Below the pieces are notes generated by a model, which did no database searches, was not told the DNA's origin, and saw only the letters and a list, made by a program, of their open reading frames with translations. Shown here piece after piece: positions 20,103-31,619 of a DNA stretch of 64,000 bases (position 1 is the first letter of the stretch; every line of letters begins with the position of its first letter). The position numbers were made by a program, and so were the translations under genes. This DNA comes from Legionella sp. (lineage in GTDB: Bacteria; Pseudomonadota; Gammaproteobacteria; Legionellales; Legionellaceae), in NCBI GenBank assembly GCA_030158115.1, contig JAOATK010000018.1:124001-188000 (forward strand). The letters run 5' to 3'.

Positions 20103-20996
20103 ATGAATCATTTTTTAGAAATTAGTCAATTATCATCCCAGCAAATTGAATCTTTATTGCAACGCGCCTTATCTTTTAAGTACCAAAATAATTACCCTGA
20201 CTTGAAGCAGCATTCAGTTGCTAATTTATTTTATGAACACAGCACGCGAACTCGCGTCAGTTTTGAGTTGGCAGCCAAACACTTATCCATGCCAGTGATT
20301 AATTTAGATTTACAGAGCTCTTCAGAAACAAAAGGTGAAATCATTGAAGACACTGTTCGTACGCTGGCGGCGATGGGAATTGAGTATTTTGTCATTCGTC
20401 ACCAACAAAATGGGTTGCAGCAACAGTTAGCGGCTAAATTAGATCCTTCGACTCATATTATCAATGCAGGCGATGGCACTCATGCTCATCCCAGCCAAGC
20501 ATTACTTGATATGATGACTATCATGGAACAGAAATCTCAATTAAATCAATTGAAAATTGTAATTATAGGTAATGTGAAGCATTCGCGTGTGGCTAATTCT
20601 TTTCAGCATATGTGCAGTAAACTGGGTGTGGGGGAGTTGGTTTTTATTGCGCCAGAGTTATGGCAACCAAGCATTCTTCACTACGGTTGTCAAACAAGCA
20701 GTCTTGCTGATGGCTTAAAAGATGCTGATGTAGTGATGTGTCTCCGTGTGCAGCGCGAACGCTTATTGGCCTCAGAACATCTGGATTTGGAGTCTTATAG
20801 AAACGATTTTTCCTTAACCAAGAAAAGTTTGGCCTATGCGAAACCTGATGTCATGGTGATGCACCCTGGGCCTATGAATCGAGGTGTAGAAATTGACAGC
20901 GATGTGGCTGATGGGGCTAATTCATTTATTTTACAGCAAGTCAAAAATGGTGTTTTTGCGCGTATGGCCATTTTTGATGCTCTAGTGAATTCATAA
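20103..20996 (+). CDS. pyrB: aspartate carbamoyltransferase catalytic subunit
   Basis: PyrB condenses carbamoyl phosphate with aspartate in pyrimidine synthesis. The 297-residue protein has the carbamoyl-phosphate motif FYEHSTRTRVSFE, GDGTHAHPSQALLD, and HPGPMNRGVEI at the C-terminus. No pyrR is present between ruvX and pyrB, unlike Pseudomonas, and no pyrC or pyrI follows. The convergent comM gene and a repeat lie downstream. Confidence 0.96.
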   Translation: MNHFLEISQLSSQQIESLLQRALSFKYQNNYPDLKQHSVANLFYEHSTRTRVSFELAAKHLSMPVINLDLQSSSETKGEIIEDTVRTLAAMGIEYFVIRHQQNGLQQQLAAKLDPSTHIINAGDGTHAHPSQALLDMMTIMEQKSQLNQLKIVIIGNVKHSRVANSFQHMCSKLGVGELVFIAPELWQPSILHYGCQTSSLADGLKDADVVMCLRVQRERLLASEHLDLESYRNDFSLTKKSLAYAKPDVMVMHPGPMNRGVEIDSDVADGANSFILQQVKNGVFARMAIFDALVNS

Positions 20997-21070
20997 TAGA
21001 TTACGAGCAAGCCTAGTTGCTTGCCACAGGGATGATTACAGCGTACACCCTTATTTCTGGAAGGAAACCC

Positions 21071-21092
21071 CGGTTGCAAGCAACCAGGCTAC
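21071..21092. repeat. REP-like element, TTGCAAGCAACC variant
   Basis: The sequence CGGTTGCAAGCAACCAGGCT continues to AC and contains the palindrome GGTTGC-AA-GCAACC. A partial, inverted companion (GCAAGCCTAGTTGCTTGC, from 21007) starts the same 99-base gap between pyrB and comM. It shares CAACCAGGCTAC with the copy at 26994-27021. Confidence 0.7.
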
Positions 21093-21095
21093 TTA

Positions 21096-22607
21096 TTATT
21101 TAGGTGTCTGCAAGGTATGCTTGAACGATAAAGCCTGTTGTAAATGGCCCAGCTCCACGTCCTTACTCTCCTGCATGTCGGCAATAGTCCGCGCCACTTT
21201 TAATAATCGATGATAACCTCTGGCAGATAACTTTAATTGGGTCATGGCCTTGCTTAAAAAATCTTGCTCCTTGGCTCCTAAAACACAGACTTGCTCGCAG
21301 GCTTTCGCACTTAAATTGGCATTAATACAGTCTTGTCTTTCCCATTGAATAGCCCGCACTTTCATTACATTTTCTCGAATGATCTTGCTTTGTTTTTCAG
21401 GATTCGTATTCGGCTTTATCAATTCTTCCTGGCTTAAAGCATGTACCATAATATGCATGTCAATGCGATCTAGCAACGGTGCGGATAATTTACTGTGATA
21501 TCGATTAATCCGGTCTGGAGTACAGACACAATGAGCTTGAGTATTTCCCCATTGCCCACAAGGACAAGGATTCATAGCGGCTAGCAATTGAAATTGAGCT
21601 GGAAATTCAACCTGTGCTGCAGCTCTTGATATGCATACAGTTCCCGACTCTAAAGGTTGTCTTAATGTTTCTAACACCTTCCTATTAAATTCAGGCAATT
21701 CATCTAAAAATAAAACGCCATGATGTGCTAAAGAAATTTCCCCAGGTTTAGGGGGGGTGCCTCCACCGACTAAGGCAATAGGCGATGAAGTATGATGTGG
21801 GGCGCGAAAAGGCGGAGAGCACCATTGAGAAAAATCAGGTAATTTACCGCGGATAGAACTAATCGCCGCGCATTCAAGTGCTTGGGTTTCCGATAATTGT
21901 GGCAAAAGCGTATTAAATCGTTTAGCTAACATGGTTTTACCGCTTCCAGGGGCGCCACTTAGTAAAATACTGTGTCCACCACAGGCCGCAATTTCCATGG
22001 CTTTTTTGGCATGAAATTGTCCCTTAATATCAGACCAATCTAAGTCATGTATTGATGAGTGAATTTCTGGTGGCGGTGGTAAGCTTTGTAATGTGGTACC
22101 TTGACAGAGATAAGCACAAATTTCGCGCAAATTATGAGCGGTGAGTACGCCCTGACATCCTGTTAAAGAAGCCTCAATGGCATTGGCATTAGCAATAATG
22201 AGTAAACTGTCTTCTTTATGTGCGGCTAAAACAGCAGGAATAATCGCTGAAACACCTCTTAGTTCGCCGCTTAAGGCTAATTCACCAATAAATTCATGAT
22301 TGAGTAAGCTTTTTTGAGGAATTTGATTAGAGGCTGCTAGGATACCTAAAGCAATCGGTAAATCAAAGCCACTACCGGTTTTGGGTAAATCAGCCGGGCC
22401 TAAATTAACGGTGATTTTGCGACATGGAAATTCAAATTGGCTGTTAATAATTGCTGAGCGTACACGGTCTTTGCTTTCTTTGACCGCAGTTTCAGGAAGG
22501 CCAACCATGGTAAAAGCAGGCAATCCATTGGATAAATGAATTTCTACTGAAATGGGGTGAGCAACAATACCCACGGTACTTCGTGTTTTAGTAAAGGCAA
22601 GATTCAT
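21096..22607 (-). CDS. comM: YifB/ComM family Mg-chelatase-like AAA+ ATPase
   Basis: The 503-residue protein begins with the LonC-like domain (VEIHLSNGLPAFTMVGLPETAVKE, seen as GLPAFTMVGLPE). It continues with the AAA+ Walker A GAPGSGKTML, Walker B LFLDELPEF, and the C-terminal LSARGYHRLLKVARTIAD motif. ComM is a hexameric helicase that promotes branch migration during natural transformation, so it is relevant to DNA uptake. The ATG at 22607 was chosen over an upstream in-frame codon. ubiK lies upstream on the same strand. Confidence 0.94.
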   Translation of the reverse strand: MNLAFTKTRSTVGIVAHPISVEIHLSNGLPAFTMVGLPETAVKESKDRVRSAIINSQFEFPCRKITVNLGPADLPKTGSGFDLPIALGILAASNQIPQKSLLNHEFIGELALSGELRGVSAIIPAVLAAHKEDSLLIIANANAIEASLTGCQGVLTAHNLREICAYLCQGTTLQSLPPPPEIHSSIHDLDWSDIKGQFHAKKAMEIAACGGHSILLSGAPGSGKTMLAKRFNTLLPQLSETQALECAAISSIRGKLPDFSQWCSPPFRAPHHTSSPIALVGGGTPPKPGEISLAHHGVLFLDELPEFNRKVLETLRQPLESGTVCISRAAAQVEFPAQFQLLAAMNPCPCGQWGNTQAHCVCTPDRINRYHSKLSAPLLDRIDMHIMVHALSQEELIKPNTNPEKQSKIIRENVMKVRAIQWERQDCINANLSAKACEQVCVLGAKEQDFLSKAMTQLKLSARGYHRLLKVARTIADMQESKDVELGHLQQALSFKHTLQTPK

Positions 22608-22673
22608 TGCGAACGAATTCCTTGTAATGAGAGTTGGACTGATTGGTCGGCACAATTTCCTATTGACGACGTA

Positions 22674-23906
<1,233 letters not shown>

Positions 23907-23984
23907 AGTGATAGTTAGTTCTTAATTTTCTTTTTCGATTATCAATTGTTTATTACTAAAGTTCAATAGCTTGAATAAATGGGC

Positions 23985-24650
23985 TTATGATCGCTTGAAA
24001 TGAAGTTTATTCAATATGCCACACTTAAGCACACAAAGAACAGTTAGAGCTATTCCCAAGATAAGCAGGCCGCTATTGCGATAAAAAGTTTCTTGTTTTG
24101 ATAATAAATCCATTCCTGCATAACCAAAATAAGTATAGATAATTTCAGCAGGAATCAAAAAAATAAAGGTAGTGATAAGATAGGTGCGGAATTTAATTCC
24201 TGTCACACCCAAGCCGTAATTAACAATATTAAACGGAATAATGGGGAATAAACGTAAAAAAGCGACCGATATCCAACCTTTTTGGTCAACCTCATTGATT
24301 AGTTTGCTTAGTTTTATTCCTTTTTTTCGGGAGAACCAGTCGGAAATTAGGTGTCGAGTAATTAAAAAAGAGCATGCCGCACCCCATGTTGCACCTAGTA
24401 GATTGAGCAGCGTACCAAAAAATGGTCCGAAAAGAGCCCCTCCTGCGAGGGTAATGACCATCGTGGGTAAAAACATCATGGATGCTAAACAATAAATGAC
24501 TAAAAAGAGAATGGGTGCAAACCAGCCTAGGCGTTCAACCCAGCCCATGATTTCAACAGAATATTTGTGAAAAACGATAGTTGTTCCAACGAGAGTAATT
24601 AAGGCCAAAAAAATAAAAAAGAGTTTCGTTGGATGAATGTTGTACTTCAT
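23985..24650 (-). CDS. TVP38/TMEM64 (DedA-like, VTT domain) membrane protein
   Basis: The product of about 221 residues has five to six membrane segments and the VTT/SNARE-associated core: LAGGALFGPFFGTLLNLLGAT (read in parts) then FLRLFPIIPFNIVNYGLG. Related proteins are linked to lipid scrambling or membrane homeostasis; the specific role here is unknown. The ATG at 24650 was preferred over a GTG three codons upstream. It is divergent from the Aas-like gene. Confidence 0.85.
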   Translation of the reverse strand: MKYNIHPTKLFFIFLALITLVGTTIVFHKYSVEIMGWVERLGWFAPILFLVIYCLASMMFLPTMVITLAGGALFGPFFGTLLNLLGATWGAACSFLITRHLISDWFSRKKGIKLSKLINEVDQKGWISVAFLRLFPIIPFNIVNYGLGVTGIKFRTYLITTFIFLIPAEIIYTYFGYAGMDLLSKQETFYRNSGLLILGIALTVLCVLKCGILNKLHFKRS

Positions 24651-24787
24651 TGTACTCACTTATATTTAAGATGCCACTTTGTAACTGTGCTCAGTATATC
24701 ATAAAATCGATTGGACTCGGTCACAATCTTGCAAAATAAAGAGTGATTGGGTATAAACAATGCCAATTATTTTAAGAGACAGTAACT

Positions 24788-26962
24788 ATGGAACAATTGA
24801 CGTGGAATGAAAGACAAAAACAACGCGCACAACGTTGGGTTAAAGCAATATTAGTACGCTGGTTTCATGTTGAATTACGGGGCGAGTATCATCCGGATGC
24901 GAATTCAGTCATTATCGCGAATCGCACCTCAAAAATTGATTTGCTTTTGTTGGCAATTTTCTTGCCGGAGCGGTTAACTGTTGCTTTACATCCAGGGGCT
25001 TCAGGAAAATTATGGATGAGCATCATGAAATTGTTCGCTGATGTCATTGCTATCGACCCTACCAGAGCCTTTGCTGCCAAGGCTTTAATTAAAGCGATCC
25101 GTTCAGGGAAGCGTTGTGCTATTTTCCCTCAAGGAATAGGCTTACAAGAAAATAGTTTACGTGTTTTTGATGGCCCAGGAATGGTATTGCAAAAAGCCGG
25201 CGCCTCAGTAATCCCTATTCGTATTGATGGTGCGCAGTACAGTATTTTTTCTATCAGCAAGGACAAAAATCGCATTCGTCTATTTCCTAAAATTACTCTT
25301 CATATATTACCAAGACAATCGTTTCTTCCCGCAAAAAGCGAGCCTGTGGATAGATATGCTGTGGGCTTACGTTTATTTCGCTTGATAAGCGAGTTAAGTT
25401 TTGCAAATAGCTTTCAACCTAAACCGTTATTTAGTGCCTTGATTGAGGGGGCAGATATAGGGATTAAGCGGAAAGCAAAAATTGAAGACTCAAATCGTAC
25501 GCCATTAAGTTACCGACAGTTTGTTGCTCGATGCTTTATTTTGGGTCGACAAATTAAAAAACAAACTCGGGTAGGTGAGTATGTGGGCGTGATGATGCCT
25601 ACAACTATTGCGGGAATGGTAACTTTCTTTGCTTTACATGCCTACCGACGTATCCCGGCGATGTTAAATTTTAGTATGGGGGCTTATAATTTACTTGCTG
25701 CATGTGCTTCTTCAAGTATAAAAACCATTTATACTTCAAAGCAATTTATTGCAACGGCAAAGCTTGAGGCCTTAATAGAGGAGCTAAAAAATTCAGAGTT
25801 GCAAGTTGTCTTTTTGGAAGATTTTAAAGCCTCTATTCATTTAGGAAATAAATTGTCAGGGTTAATAAAGGGCATGTTCCCTGCGCGGGCTTATCAATTG
25901 ATTGGCGAGCCTGTAACCCCCGAGCAGACTGGTGTTGTGTTATTTACCTCAGGTTCAGAGGGGACTCCTAAAGGGGTTGTATTAAGCCATTCTAATTTGT
26001 TAGCTAACTGTTGGCAGTTACTTTCTCGAGTGGATTTTTCACCAAAAGATATATTTTTTGATGCCTTACCCATATTTCATTGTTTTGGATTAACTGCAGG
26101 AGCCATCCTTCCCTTGGTTACTGGTGTTAGTTGTTTCTTTTATCCTTCGCCACTTCATTACAAAATCATCCCTGGTTTGGTCTATCAAACAGGAGCTACC
26201 ATTATGTTTGGTACGGATACTTTCTTGACCGGATATGCGCGAGCAGCAGAGCGTCATGATTTTAGTAGTGTTCGCTATGTTTTTGCTGGGGCAGAAAAAG
26301 TAAAACCAGAAACGATTAGGCACTGGATTGATAATTTTGGGGTGAAAATTTACGAAGGGTATGGTGCTACAGAAGCATCACCGGTTATTTCCATGAACTG
26401 TCCCTTGGCATCTATTCCTGGTAGTGTTGGAATGATACTGCCTTCTATGGAAAGTCGAATTGAGCCCGTTGATGGAATTCCAGTAGGCGGGCGTTTATTC
26501 TTACGTGGGCCTAATGTCATGCAAGGTTATTTATGTAAGGATAATCAAGGCCAAGTGAATCCCCCTAAAGATGGATGGCACGATACAGGCGATATTGTCA
26601 CTATGGATGAAGAGGGTTTTATTACGATTGCAGGAAGGGCAAAACGCTTTGCGAAGATTGCTGGGGAAATGGTTTCTCTGACAGCAGTTGAGGGGATTGC
26701 CTCCTCAATTTGGCCTGAATTTTTGCATGCGGCAGTTTCTATTAAAAGTGATAAAAAAGGCGAACAAATTTTATTATTTAGTGAAGCAGGTCCAGCAGAT
26801 AAATCTAGCTTTATTAAGAAGGTGCAAGAGCAGAGTTATTCTGAATTACTTATCCCCCAACAAATTTATCCTGGTAGTAAAATCCCTGTGCTACCCTCAG
26901 GGAAAATTGATTATATAACGCTTGAAAAGCAATTAGTCTCATTATGTGCTGGTGAAAAATGA
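24788..26962 (+). CDS. Aas-like acyltransferase/acyl-ACP synthetase fusion with degenerate acyltransferase motif
   Basis: The 724-residue protein aligns by eye with Aas, which re-acylates lysophosphatidylethanolamine. Residues about 20-200 form the PlsC-like domain. The catalytic HxxxxD box reads NRTSKID (Arg46 in place of His), and the usual FPEGR block reads FPQGIG at 113-118. From about 220 the AMP-forming synthetase is intact: LFTSGSEGTPKGVVLSH, YGATEASPVI, DGWHDTGDIV and FAKIAGEMVSL. The acyl-activating half is therefore likely active and the transferase half probably not; an alternative is an acyl-CoA/ACP ligase with a structural N-domain. A REP-like terminator follows. Confidence 0.85.
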   Translation: MEQLTWNERQKQRAQRWVKAILVRWFHVELRGEYHPDANSVIIANRTSKIDLLLLAIFLPERLTVALHPGASGKLWMSIMKLFADVIAIDPTRAFAAKALIKAIRSGKRCAIFPQGIGLQENSLRVFDGPGMVLQKAGASVIPIRIDGAQYSIFSISKDKNRIRLFPKITLHILPRQSFLPAKSEPVDRYAVGLRLFRLISELSFANSFQPKPLFSALIEGADIGIKRKAKIEDSNRTPLSYRQFVARCFILGRQIKKQTRVGEYVGVMMPTTIAGMVTFFALHAYRRIPAMLNFSMGAYNLLAACASSSIKTIYTSKQFIATAKLEALIEELKNSELQVVFLEDFKASIHLGNKLSGLIKGMFPARAYQLIGEPVTPEQTGVVLFTSGSEGTPKGVVLSHSNLLANCWQLLSRVDFSPKDIFFDALPIFHCFGLTAGAILPLVTGVSCFFYPSPLHYKIIPGLVYQTGATIMFGTDTFLTGYARAAERHDFSSVRYVFAGAEKVKPETIRHWIDNFGVKIYEGYGATEASPVISMNCPLASIPGSVGMILPSMESRIEPVDGIPVGGRLFLRGPNVMQGYLCKDNQGQVNPPKDGWHDTGDIVTMDEEGFITIAGRAKRFAKIAGEMVSLTAVEGIASSIWPEFLHAAVSIKSDKKGEQILLFSEAGPADKSSFIKKVQEQSYSELLIPQQIYPGSKIPVLPSGKIDYITLEKQLVSLCAGEK

Positions 26963-26993
26963 CTTTGGTTTAGTTCAATGTAAAAGATTAGAG

Positions 26994-27021
26994 GTAGCCT
27001 GGTTGCTTGCAACCAGGCTAC
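26994..27021. repeat. REP-like perfect palindrome between convergent genes
   Basis: A 13-base perfect inverted repeat, GTAGCCTGGTTGC at 26994-27006 with its complement at 27009-27021, has a two-base spacer. It separates the Aas-like gene from the convergent PHA synthase. It is the symmetrical version of the TTGC variant also found at 21071, and may end transcription from both sides. Confidence 0.82.
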
Positions 27022-27068
27022 GTTTTGAATGGCAGAACCTTGGTATGTGACCTTTTCCGATACTTATT

Positions 27069-28811
27069 TTACCTTTTCAAAACATAAGTCCCAGGTGCAT
27101 CCATTAATGGTGGATAAGCCATCGTGCTCAAATTTGGAGCTGGAATAGATTTTCCAGAATGGACTTTGAGCCATTTTACCCATTCAGGCCACCAAGATCC
27201 CTTATGTGAGGTGGCACTTTCAAGCCACTGATCGGAGCTAGCAGTAGTGTCGTTGTTCGTTTTATAGCTGTATTTTTTAGCTTGGGGTGGATTAATAATG
27301 CCTGCAATATGGCCTGATCCTCCCAAAAGAAAACGTTTTGATCCGCTCATCGCTTGGTACCCTATATAAACCGTTTTCCATGGCGCAATATGATCTTTTT
27401 CTGTAGCTACAAAAAAAACAGGAACATCGATGGTTCTTACATCGATGGGCGTATTATTTAAGTGAATTTTATTCGGTTTAATTAAATTATTGTGTAAGTA
27501 CATCCAACGTAAATATTGCGAATGCATAGTGGCTGGCATATTGGTCGAGTCTGAGTTCCAATATAAAATATCAAAAGGAACCGCATTTTTTCCACGTAGG
27601 TAATTTTTAATAAAAAAAGACCATACCAAATCATTTGCCCTTAATGAGTTAAAGCTGGATGCCATAAACTTCCCAGCTAAATAACCTTTTGATTTCATTT
27701 CTTTTTCTAGTTTTTGTATTTGTTCTTCATCGATAAATACCGAAATATCACCAGGATCACTGAAGTCTATCATTGATGCTAAAAAAGTAGCGCTGCGGAT
27801 GGAGTTGTCCTTATGAGCTTTATTATAGGCAAGTAAAATCGATAAGAGTGTACCACCAATACAAAAGCCCAAGGTATTGACCTGAGGAACATCTAGTTGC
27901 TTTTTAATAACCTGAATCGCTTCTTGTGGGCCCTCTTGCATATAATCATATAAGCTTTTTTTTGCAAAACTTGCATCTGGATTGACCCAAGAAATAACAA
28001 AAACAGTTATCCCTTGTTCTACTATCCAGCGAATGAATGAATTATGCGAACTTAAGTCTAAGATATAATATTTATTAATCCATGGAGGAATAATTAATAA
28101 AGGGATGGATTTTACTTTGTCTGTTTGAGGTAAAAATTGAATTAACTCCATCATGTTATTACGAAATATTACTTTTCCTGGAGTGGTTGCTAGGTTTTTG
28201 CCAATTTTGAATGCTTCTGCATCAGTCATTTTAATATTCAATCGCGAAGAGCCTATCTCTAAATCATTCAGAAGGTTATGTAGACCTTGTAATAAATTTT
28301 TGCCATGATTTTTTAGAGTTTCATCTATTAATTGAGGATTGGTTTGAAGAAAGTTTGCCGGGGATAAAGCATCTAAATATTGTTTGGTATAAAATTGCAG
28401 ACGCTTTGCTGCATTTTTATCAGAGTATTCCATGTTTTTGAATAAATTATTCATATGTTGGCTGGCAAGCAAGTATTGTTGGCTTAACAAGTTAAAAACA
28501 GGATTGTGCAACCAATCTTCTGTATTAAATCGGGTGTCCTCAATTGGTACGTGGTTGCCTGCCAGCCAATGAGTTATTTGGTTTTGTGCCAGGTTAAAGA
28601 CATCTTGCCAATAAGCAAATTGCATTTGCCATATTTTTTCTGGATTATTTAAAATAACGGTCATGATGTCTTGAAAATGCTTAGTCAACTCAATGTATTG
28701 ACTAACTAACTCCGGGATTTGCACGGGGTTTTCTTGTATCTCTTTAATAATATCAAAGCTTTTTTCAGTTACTGCGTGCAATAAATCACGAAATTCTTTG
28801 TCGTGGATCAT
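27069..28811 (-). CDS. phaC: class I poly(3-hydroxyalkanoate) synthase PhaC
   Basis: PhaC polymerises hydroxyacyl-CoA into storage polyester granules. The 580-residue protein has the lipase-like box GFCIGG with the catalytic Cys at residue 317, the Asp in ATEKDHIAPW, and the His in GGSGHIAGI. The long N-terminal helical region and the single-gene length fit class I (PhaC alone). No phaA, phaB, phasin or phaR gene is adjacent; upstream genes prmA-accC-accB point the same way but are 112 bases off. Granules are a known Legionella carbon store. Confidence 0.94.
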   Translation of the reverse strand: MIHDKEFRDLLHAVTEKSFDIIKEIQENPVQIPELVSQYIELTKHFQDIMTVILNNPEKIWQMQFAYWQDVFNLAQNQITHWLAGNHVPIEDTRFNTEDWLHNPVFNLLSQQYLLASQHMNNLFKNMEYSDKNAAKRLQFYTKQYLDALSPANFLQTNPQLIDETLKNHGKNLLQGLHNLLNDLEIGSSRLNIKMTDAEAFKIGKNLATTPGKVIFRNNMMELIQFLPQTDKVKSIPLLIIPPWINKYYILDLSSHNSFIRWIVEQGITVFVISWVNPDASFAKKSLYDYMQEGPQEAIQVIKKQLDVPQVNTLGFCIGGTLLSILLAYNKAHKDNSIRSATFLASMIDFSDPGDISVFIDEEQIQKLEKEMKSKGYLAGKFMASSFNSLRANDLVWSFFIKNYLRGKNAVPFDILYWNSDSTNMPATMHSQYLRWMYLHNNLIKPNKIHLNNTPIDVRTIDVPVFFVATEKDHIAPWKTVYIGYQAMSGSKRFLLGGSGHIAGIINPPQAKKYSYKTNNDTTASSDQWLESATSHKGSWWPEWVKWLKVHSGKSIPAPNLSTMAYPPLMDAPGTYVLKR

Positions 28812-28923
28812 CCTGAGCTCCTAAAGACAAATCATGGTAATGTCTCACTGTAGTCGCTGTGTGCGTGAGACATTATAGGTTTATTGTGGTTCGTTTATTG
28901 AAGTTTAGCAAGACGAATGAACA

Positions 28924-29790
28924 CTATTTGCGAGTAAAAACTAATAGTGACCATCCATTGAGAGTTTCTTGACCTACCAGCAGAAATAAAGACGCATAGG
29001 CTTCAATTAAGAGAGGGGCTTGCTCTTCAAGCAGTCCTGAAACGACGAGCTTACCCTCTGGATTTAATAGCCCGTGGAAACGTTCTTTTAAGGTTAACAA
29101 AGGATCTAATAAAATATTAGCAATGATTAAATCCACCGATTCTTGGAGATCTTCGGGAAGGCTAATAGTTAACTTCGCATCAATGTGATTGGTCAACGCG
29201 TTATTATGAGTGGCTTGTAAGGCTTGTTGATCAATATCTACAGCATGCAGCGATTGCGCGCCTAATTTTAATGCGGCCAAAGAAAGTATGCCTGAGCCAC
29301 AACCATAATCAATCACTGATTTATGGTGCAATTGGGCCTGCTCTAACCAGCTAAGGCATAAAGAAGTAGTGGGGTGAGTGCCTGTTCCAAAAGCTAAGCC
29401 AGGATCAAGCATTAAATTCACCGCATTAGGATCCGGAGGCGTGGACCAGGTTGGACAGATCCATAAGCGATCACCAAAGCGCTGAGGTTTAAAGTCATCC
29501 ATCCAGGCTCTTTCCCAATCCTTATCTTCCAAAATTTCAAGATTTAACTCGAGGGAGGGGTGAGTTAGTGCCAAATACTCGCGCGCATATTGTGCTTGAA
29601 TGGCCTCTGAAAACAGTGTTTGAATGGTTACTTCAGGCCATAGAGGCGTTGTGCCAGGGGCAGGTTCAAGCACTGGGTTATCGTTTTTGTCCGTGAGCAT
29701 AATCGACAATGCGCCCAACTCTTCTAACTCTTCACTGAACCGTTCTATTTCCTCTACAGGACAATGTTCTATTTTTAATTGAAACCACAC
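28924..29790 (-). CDS. prmA: ribosomal protein L11 methyltransferase PrmA
   Basis: PrmA trimethylates ribosomal protein L11 using S-adenosylmethionine. The 288-residue length is standard. The SAM-binding DYGCGSGILSLAALKLGA (glycine-rich loop) and the NILLDPL catalytic region are visible, after an N-terminal substrate domain. The start is a GTG four bases after the accC stop, with GGATTAA upstream. accBC-prmA is a frequent order in gammaproteobacteria. Confidence 0.95.
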   Translation of the reverse strand: MWFQLKIEHCPVEEIERFSEELEELGALSIMLTDKNDNPVLEPAPGTTPLWPEVTIQTLFSEAIQAQYAREYLALTHPSLELNLEILEDKDWERAWMDDFKPQRFGDRLWICPTWSTPPDPNAVNLMLDPGLAFGTGTHPTTSLCLSWLEQAQLHHKSVIDYGCGSGILSLAALKLGAQSLHAVDIDQQALQATHNNALTNHIDAKLTISLPEDLQESVDLIIANILLDPLLTLKERFHGLLNPEGKLVVSGLLEEQAPLLIEAYASLFLLVGQETLNGWSLLVFTRK

Positions 29791-29794
29791 AGCA

Positions 29795-31135
29795 TTAATC
29801 CTTGAGCATTTTTTCTAGATAGTGAATATTAGTACCACCTGCTATAAAAGCGTGGTCATGAAGAATACGATGATGTAGTTCAATATTTGTTTTTATGCCA
29901 TCAATAATGATCTCATCTAGTGCATTACGCATTCTGGCAATAGCTACCTCACGCGTGTCTCCATAGCTTATCAATTTGCCAATCATTGAATCATAATTAG
30001 GGGGTACGGTGTAACTGCTGTAAATATGCGAGTCAAAACGAATGCCAGGTCCGCCAGGTTGGTGTAACAATTTGATGGTTCCGGGGGAGGGCATGAAAGT
30101 TTTGGCATCTTCAGCATTAATACGACATTCAATAGCATGGCCACGGAATATAATATCTTCTTGATTCAGCGTCATGGGTAGTTCACTGGCAATTTTGATT
30201 TGTTCTTTAATTAAATCAATACCAGTGATCATTTCAGTGACAGGATGTTCTACCTGGATTCGTGTATTCATTTCAATAAAATAAAAACAACCGTCTTGAT
30301 ATAAAAACTCAAAAGTTCCGGCTCCACGATAATTTAAATCTTGACATGCTTTGACTACAGAGGCTCCGATTTCTTTTCTAAGTGTTGGGCTGATACCTGG
30401 GGCAGGCGCCTCCTCTACCACTTTTTGATGCCGTCTTTGCATGGAGCAGTCGCGCTCGCCAAGATGAATGGCTTTGCCGTTTCCATCACCTAGGACTTGG
30501 AACTCAACATGCCGTGGGTTTTCAAGGAATTTTTCCATGTAAACGATAGGATTATTAAAAGCAGCCTTTGCTTCACTGCGAGTAAGCGCAATGGCGCTAA
30601 GTAAATTAGATTCGCTATGAACCACGCGCATGCCACGTCCACCACCACCGCCGGCTGCTTTAATAATTACTGGATAGCCAATTTTTCGGCCTATTTCCAG
30701 GTTATAATTATCATCTTCAGTTAAAGGGCCATCAGAACCAGGAACACAAGGCACGCCGGCTGCTTTCATCGCTTGGATGGCAGAGACTTTATCTCCCATC
30801 AGACGAATGGTTTCTCCTCGAGGACCAATAAAGCGAAATCCACTTTGCTCAACAATGTCTGCAAAATCAGCATTTTCAGACAAAAATCCATAACCTGGGT
30901 GAATTGCGACGGCATCAGTGATTTCTGCTGCTGAGATGATGGCAGGAATATTAAGATAGCTTTTTTGTGCGGGAGCAGGGCCAATACAAACAGTTTCATC
31001 CGCAAGACGCACATGTAATAAATCTTTATCTACATCAGAATGTACGGCTACAGTCTGAATGCCAAGCTCTTTACACGCACGTAAAATACGAAGTGCAATT
31101 TCGCCTCTATTGGCAATAACTATTTTACTGAGCAT
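29795..31135 (-). CDS. accC: acetyl-CoA carboxylase, biotin carboxylase subunit
   Basis: AccC carboxylates the biotin on AccB with bicarbonate and ATP, starting fatty acid synthesis. The 446-residue ATP-grasp enzyme shows the N-terminal [10 protein letters not shown], the ATP loop [14 protein letters not shown], the [18 protein letters not shown] block, and [13 protein letters not shown]. It lies ten bases after accB, clearly in the same operon. Confidence 0.97.
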   Translation of the reverse strand: MLSKIVIANRGEIALRILRACKELGIQTVAVHSDVDKDLLHVRLADETVCIGPAPAQKSYLNIPAIISAAEITDAVAIHPGYGFLSENADFADIVEQSGFRFIGPRGETIRLMGDKVSAIQAMKAAGVPCVPGSDGPLTEDDNYNLEIGRKIGYPVIIKAAGGGGGRGMRVVHSESNLLSAIALTRSEAKAAFNNPIVYMEKFLENPRHVEFQVLGDGNGKAIHLGERDCSMQRRHQKVVEEAPAPGISPTLRKEIGASVVKACQDLNYRGAGTFEFLYQDGCFYFIEMNTRIQVEHPVTEMITGIDLIKEQIKIASELPMTLNQEDIIFRGHAIECRINAEDAKTFMPSPGTIKLLHQPGGPGIRFDSHIYSSYTVPPNYDSMIGKLISYGDTREVAIARMRNALDEIIIDGIKTNIELHHRILHDHAFIAGGTNIHYLEKMLKD

Positions 31136-31145
31136 GAATACACCT

Positions 31146-31619
31146 CTATTCTATAACAAATAAGACCTGATCGTATTCTACAGGTTCGCCATTAGCTACC
31201 AGTATTTCTACAATTTTACCAGCGCGATCGGCTTCAATCTCATTGAACATTTTCATTGCTTCAACAATACATAAAACATCACCTGCTTTGACTGACTGAC
31301 CAATAGTTACAAAAGCAGGGGTTTCAGGAGAGGGGGAGCTATAAAGAGTGCCCACCATCGGTGAGCGAATTTTATGCCCAGAAACAGCTGCTGTTGAGGC
31401 AGGTTTGTTTTCTGATGGGGGCGATGCTTCTATAGGTGCATGGCCATGAGTTTGTGCATGCGTTGCTGGAGAAGAGATGTAATGTGTTTGAGGAGCAGGC
31501 ACAGCATGATTGCTGTATCTGCTCAAACGTAGTGATTCTTCACCTTCTTTAATTTCAATTTCGGCAATGCCAGTTTCTTCCAGCAATTCGATTAATTTTC
31601 TAATTTTGCGAATATCCAT
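31146..31619 (-). CDS. accB: biotin carboxyl carrier protein AccB
   Basis: The 157-residue carrier has an N-terminal helical region, an Ala/Pro/His-rich linker (residues about 38-80), and a C-terminal biotinyl domain. The biotinylated lysine is Lys123 in the canonical VEAMKMFNE. The start codon overlaps the aroQ stop by one base, so aroQ-accB-accC-prmA are probably translationally linked. Confidence 0.97.
   Translation of the reverse strand: MDIRKIRKLIELLEETGIAEIEIKEGEESLRLSRYSNHAVPAPQTHYISSPATHAQTHGHAPIEASPPSENKPASTAAVSGHKIRSPMVGTLYSSPSPETPAFVTIGQSVKAGDVLCIVEAMKMFNEIEADRAGKIVEILVANGEPVEYDQVLFVIE

Noticed and set aside
23907..23984. Possible 6S RNA upstream of the 5-formyl-THF cyclo-ligase gene
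   Set aside because: 6S RNA often lies here in relatives, but the gap of 78 bases is too short.
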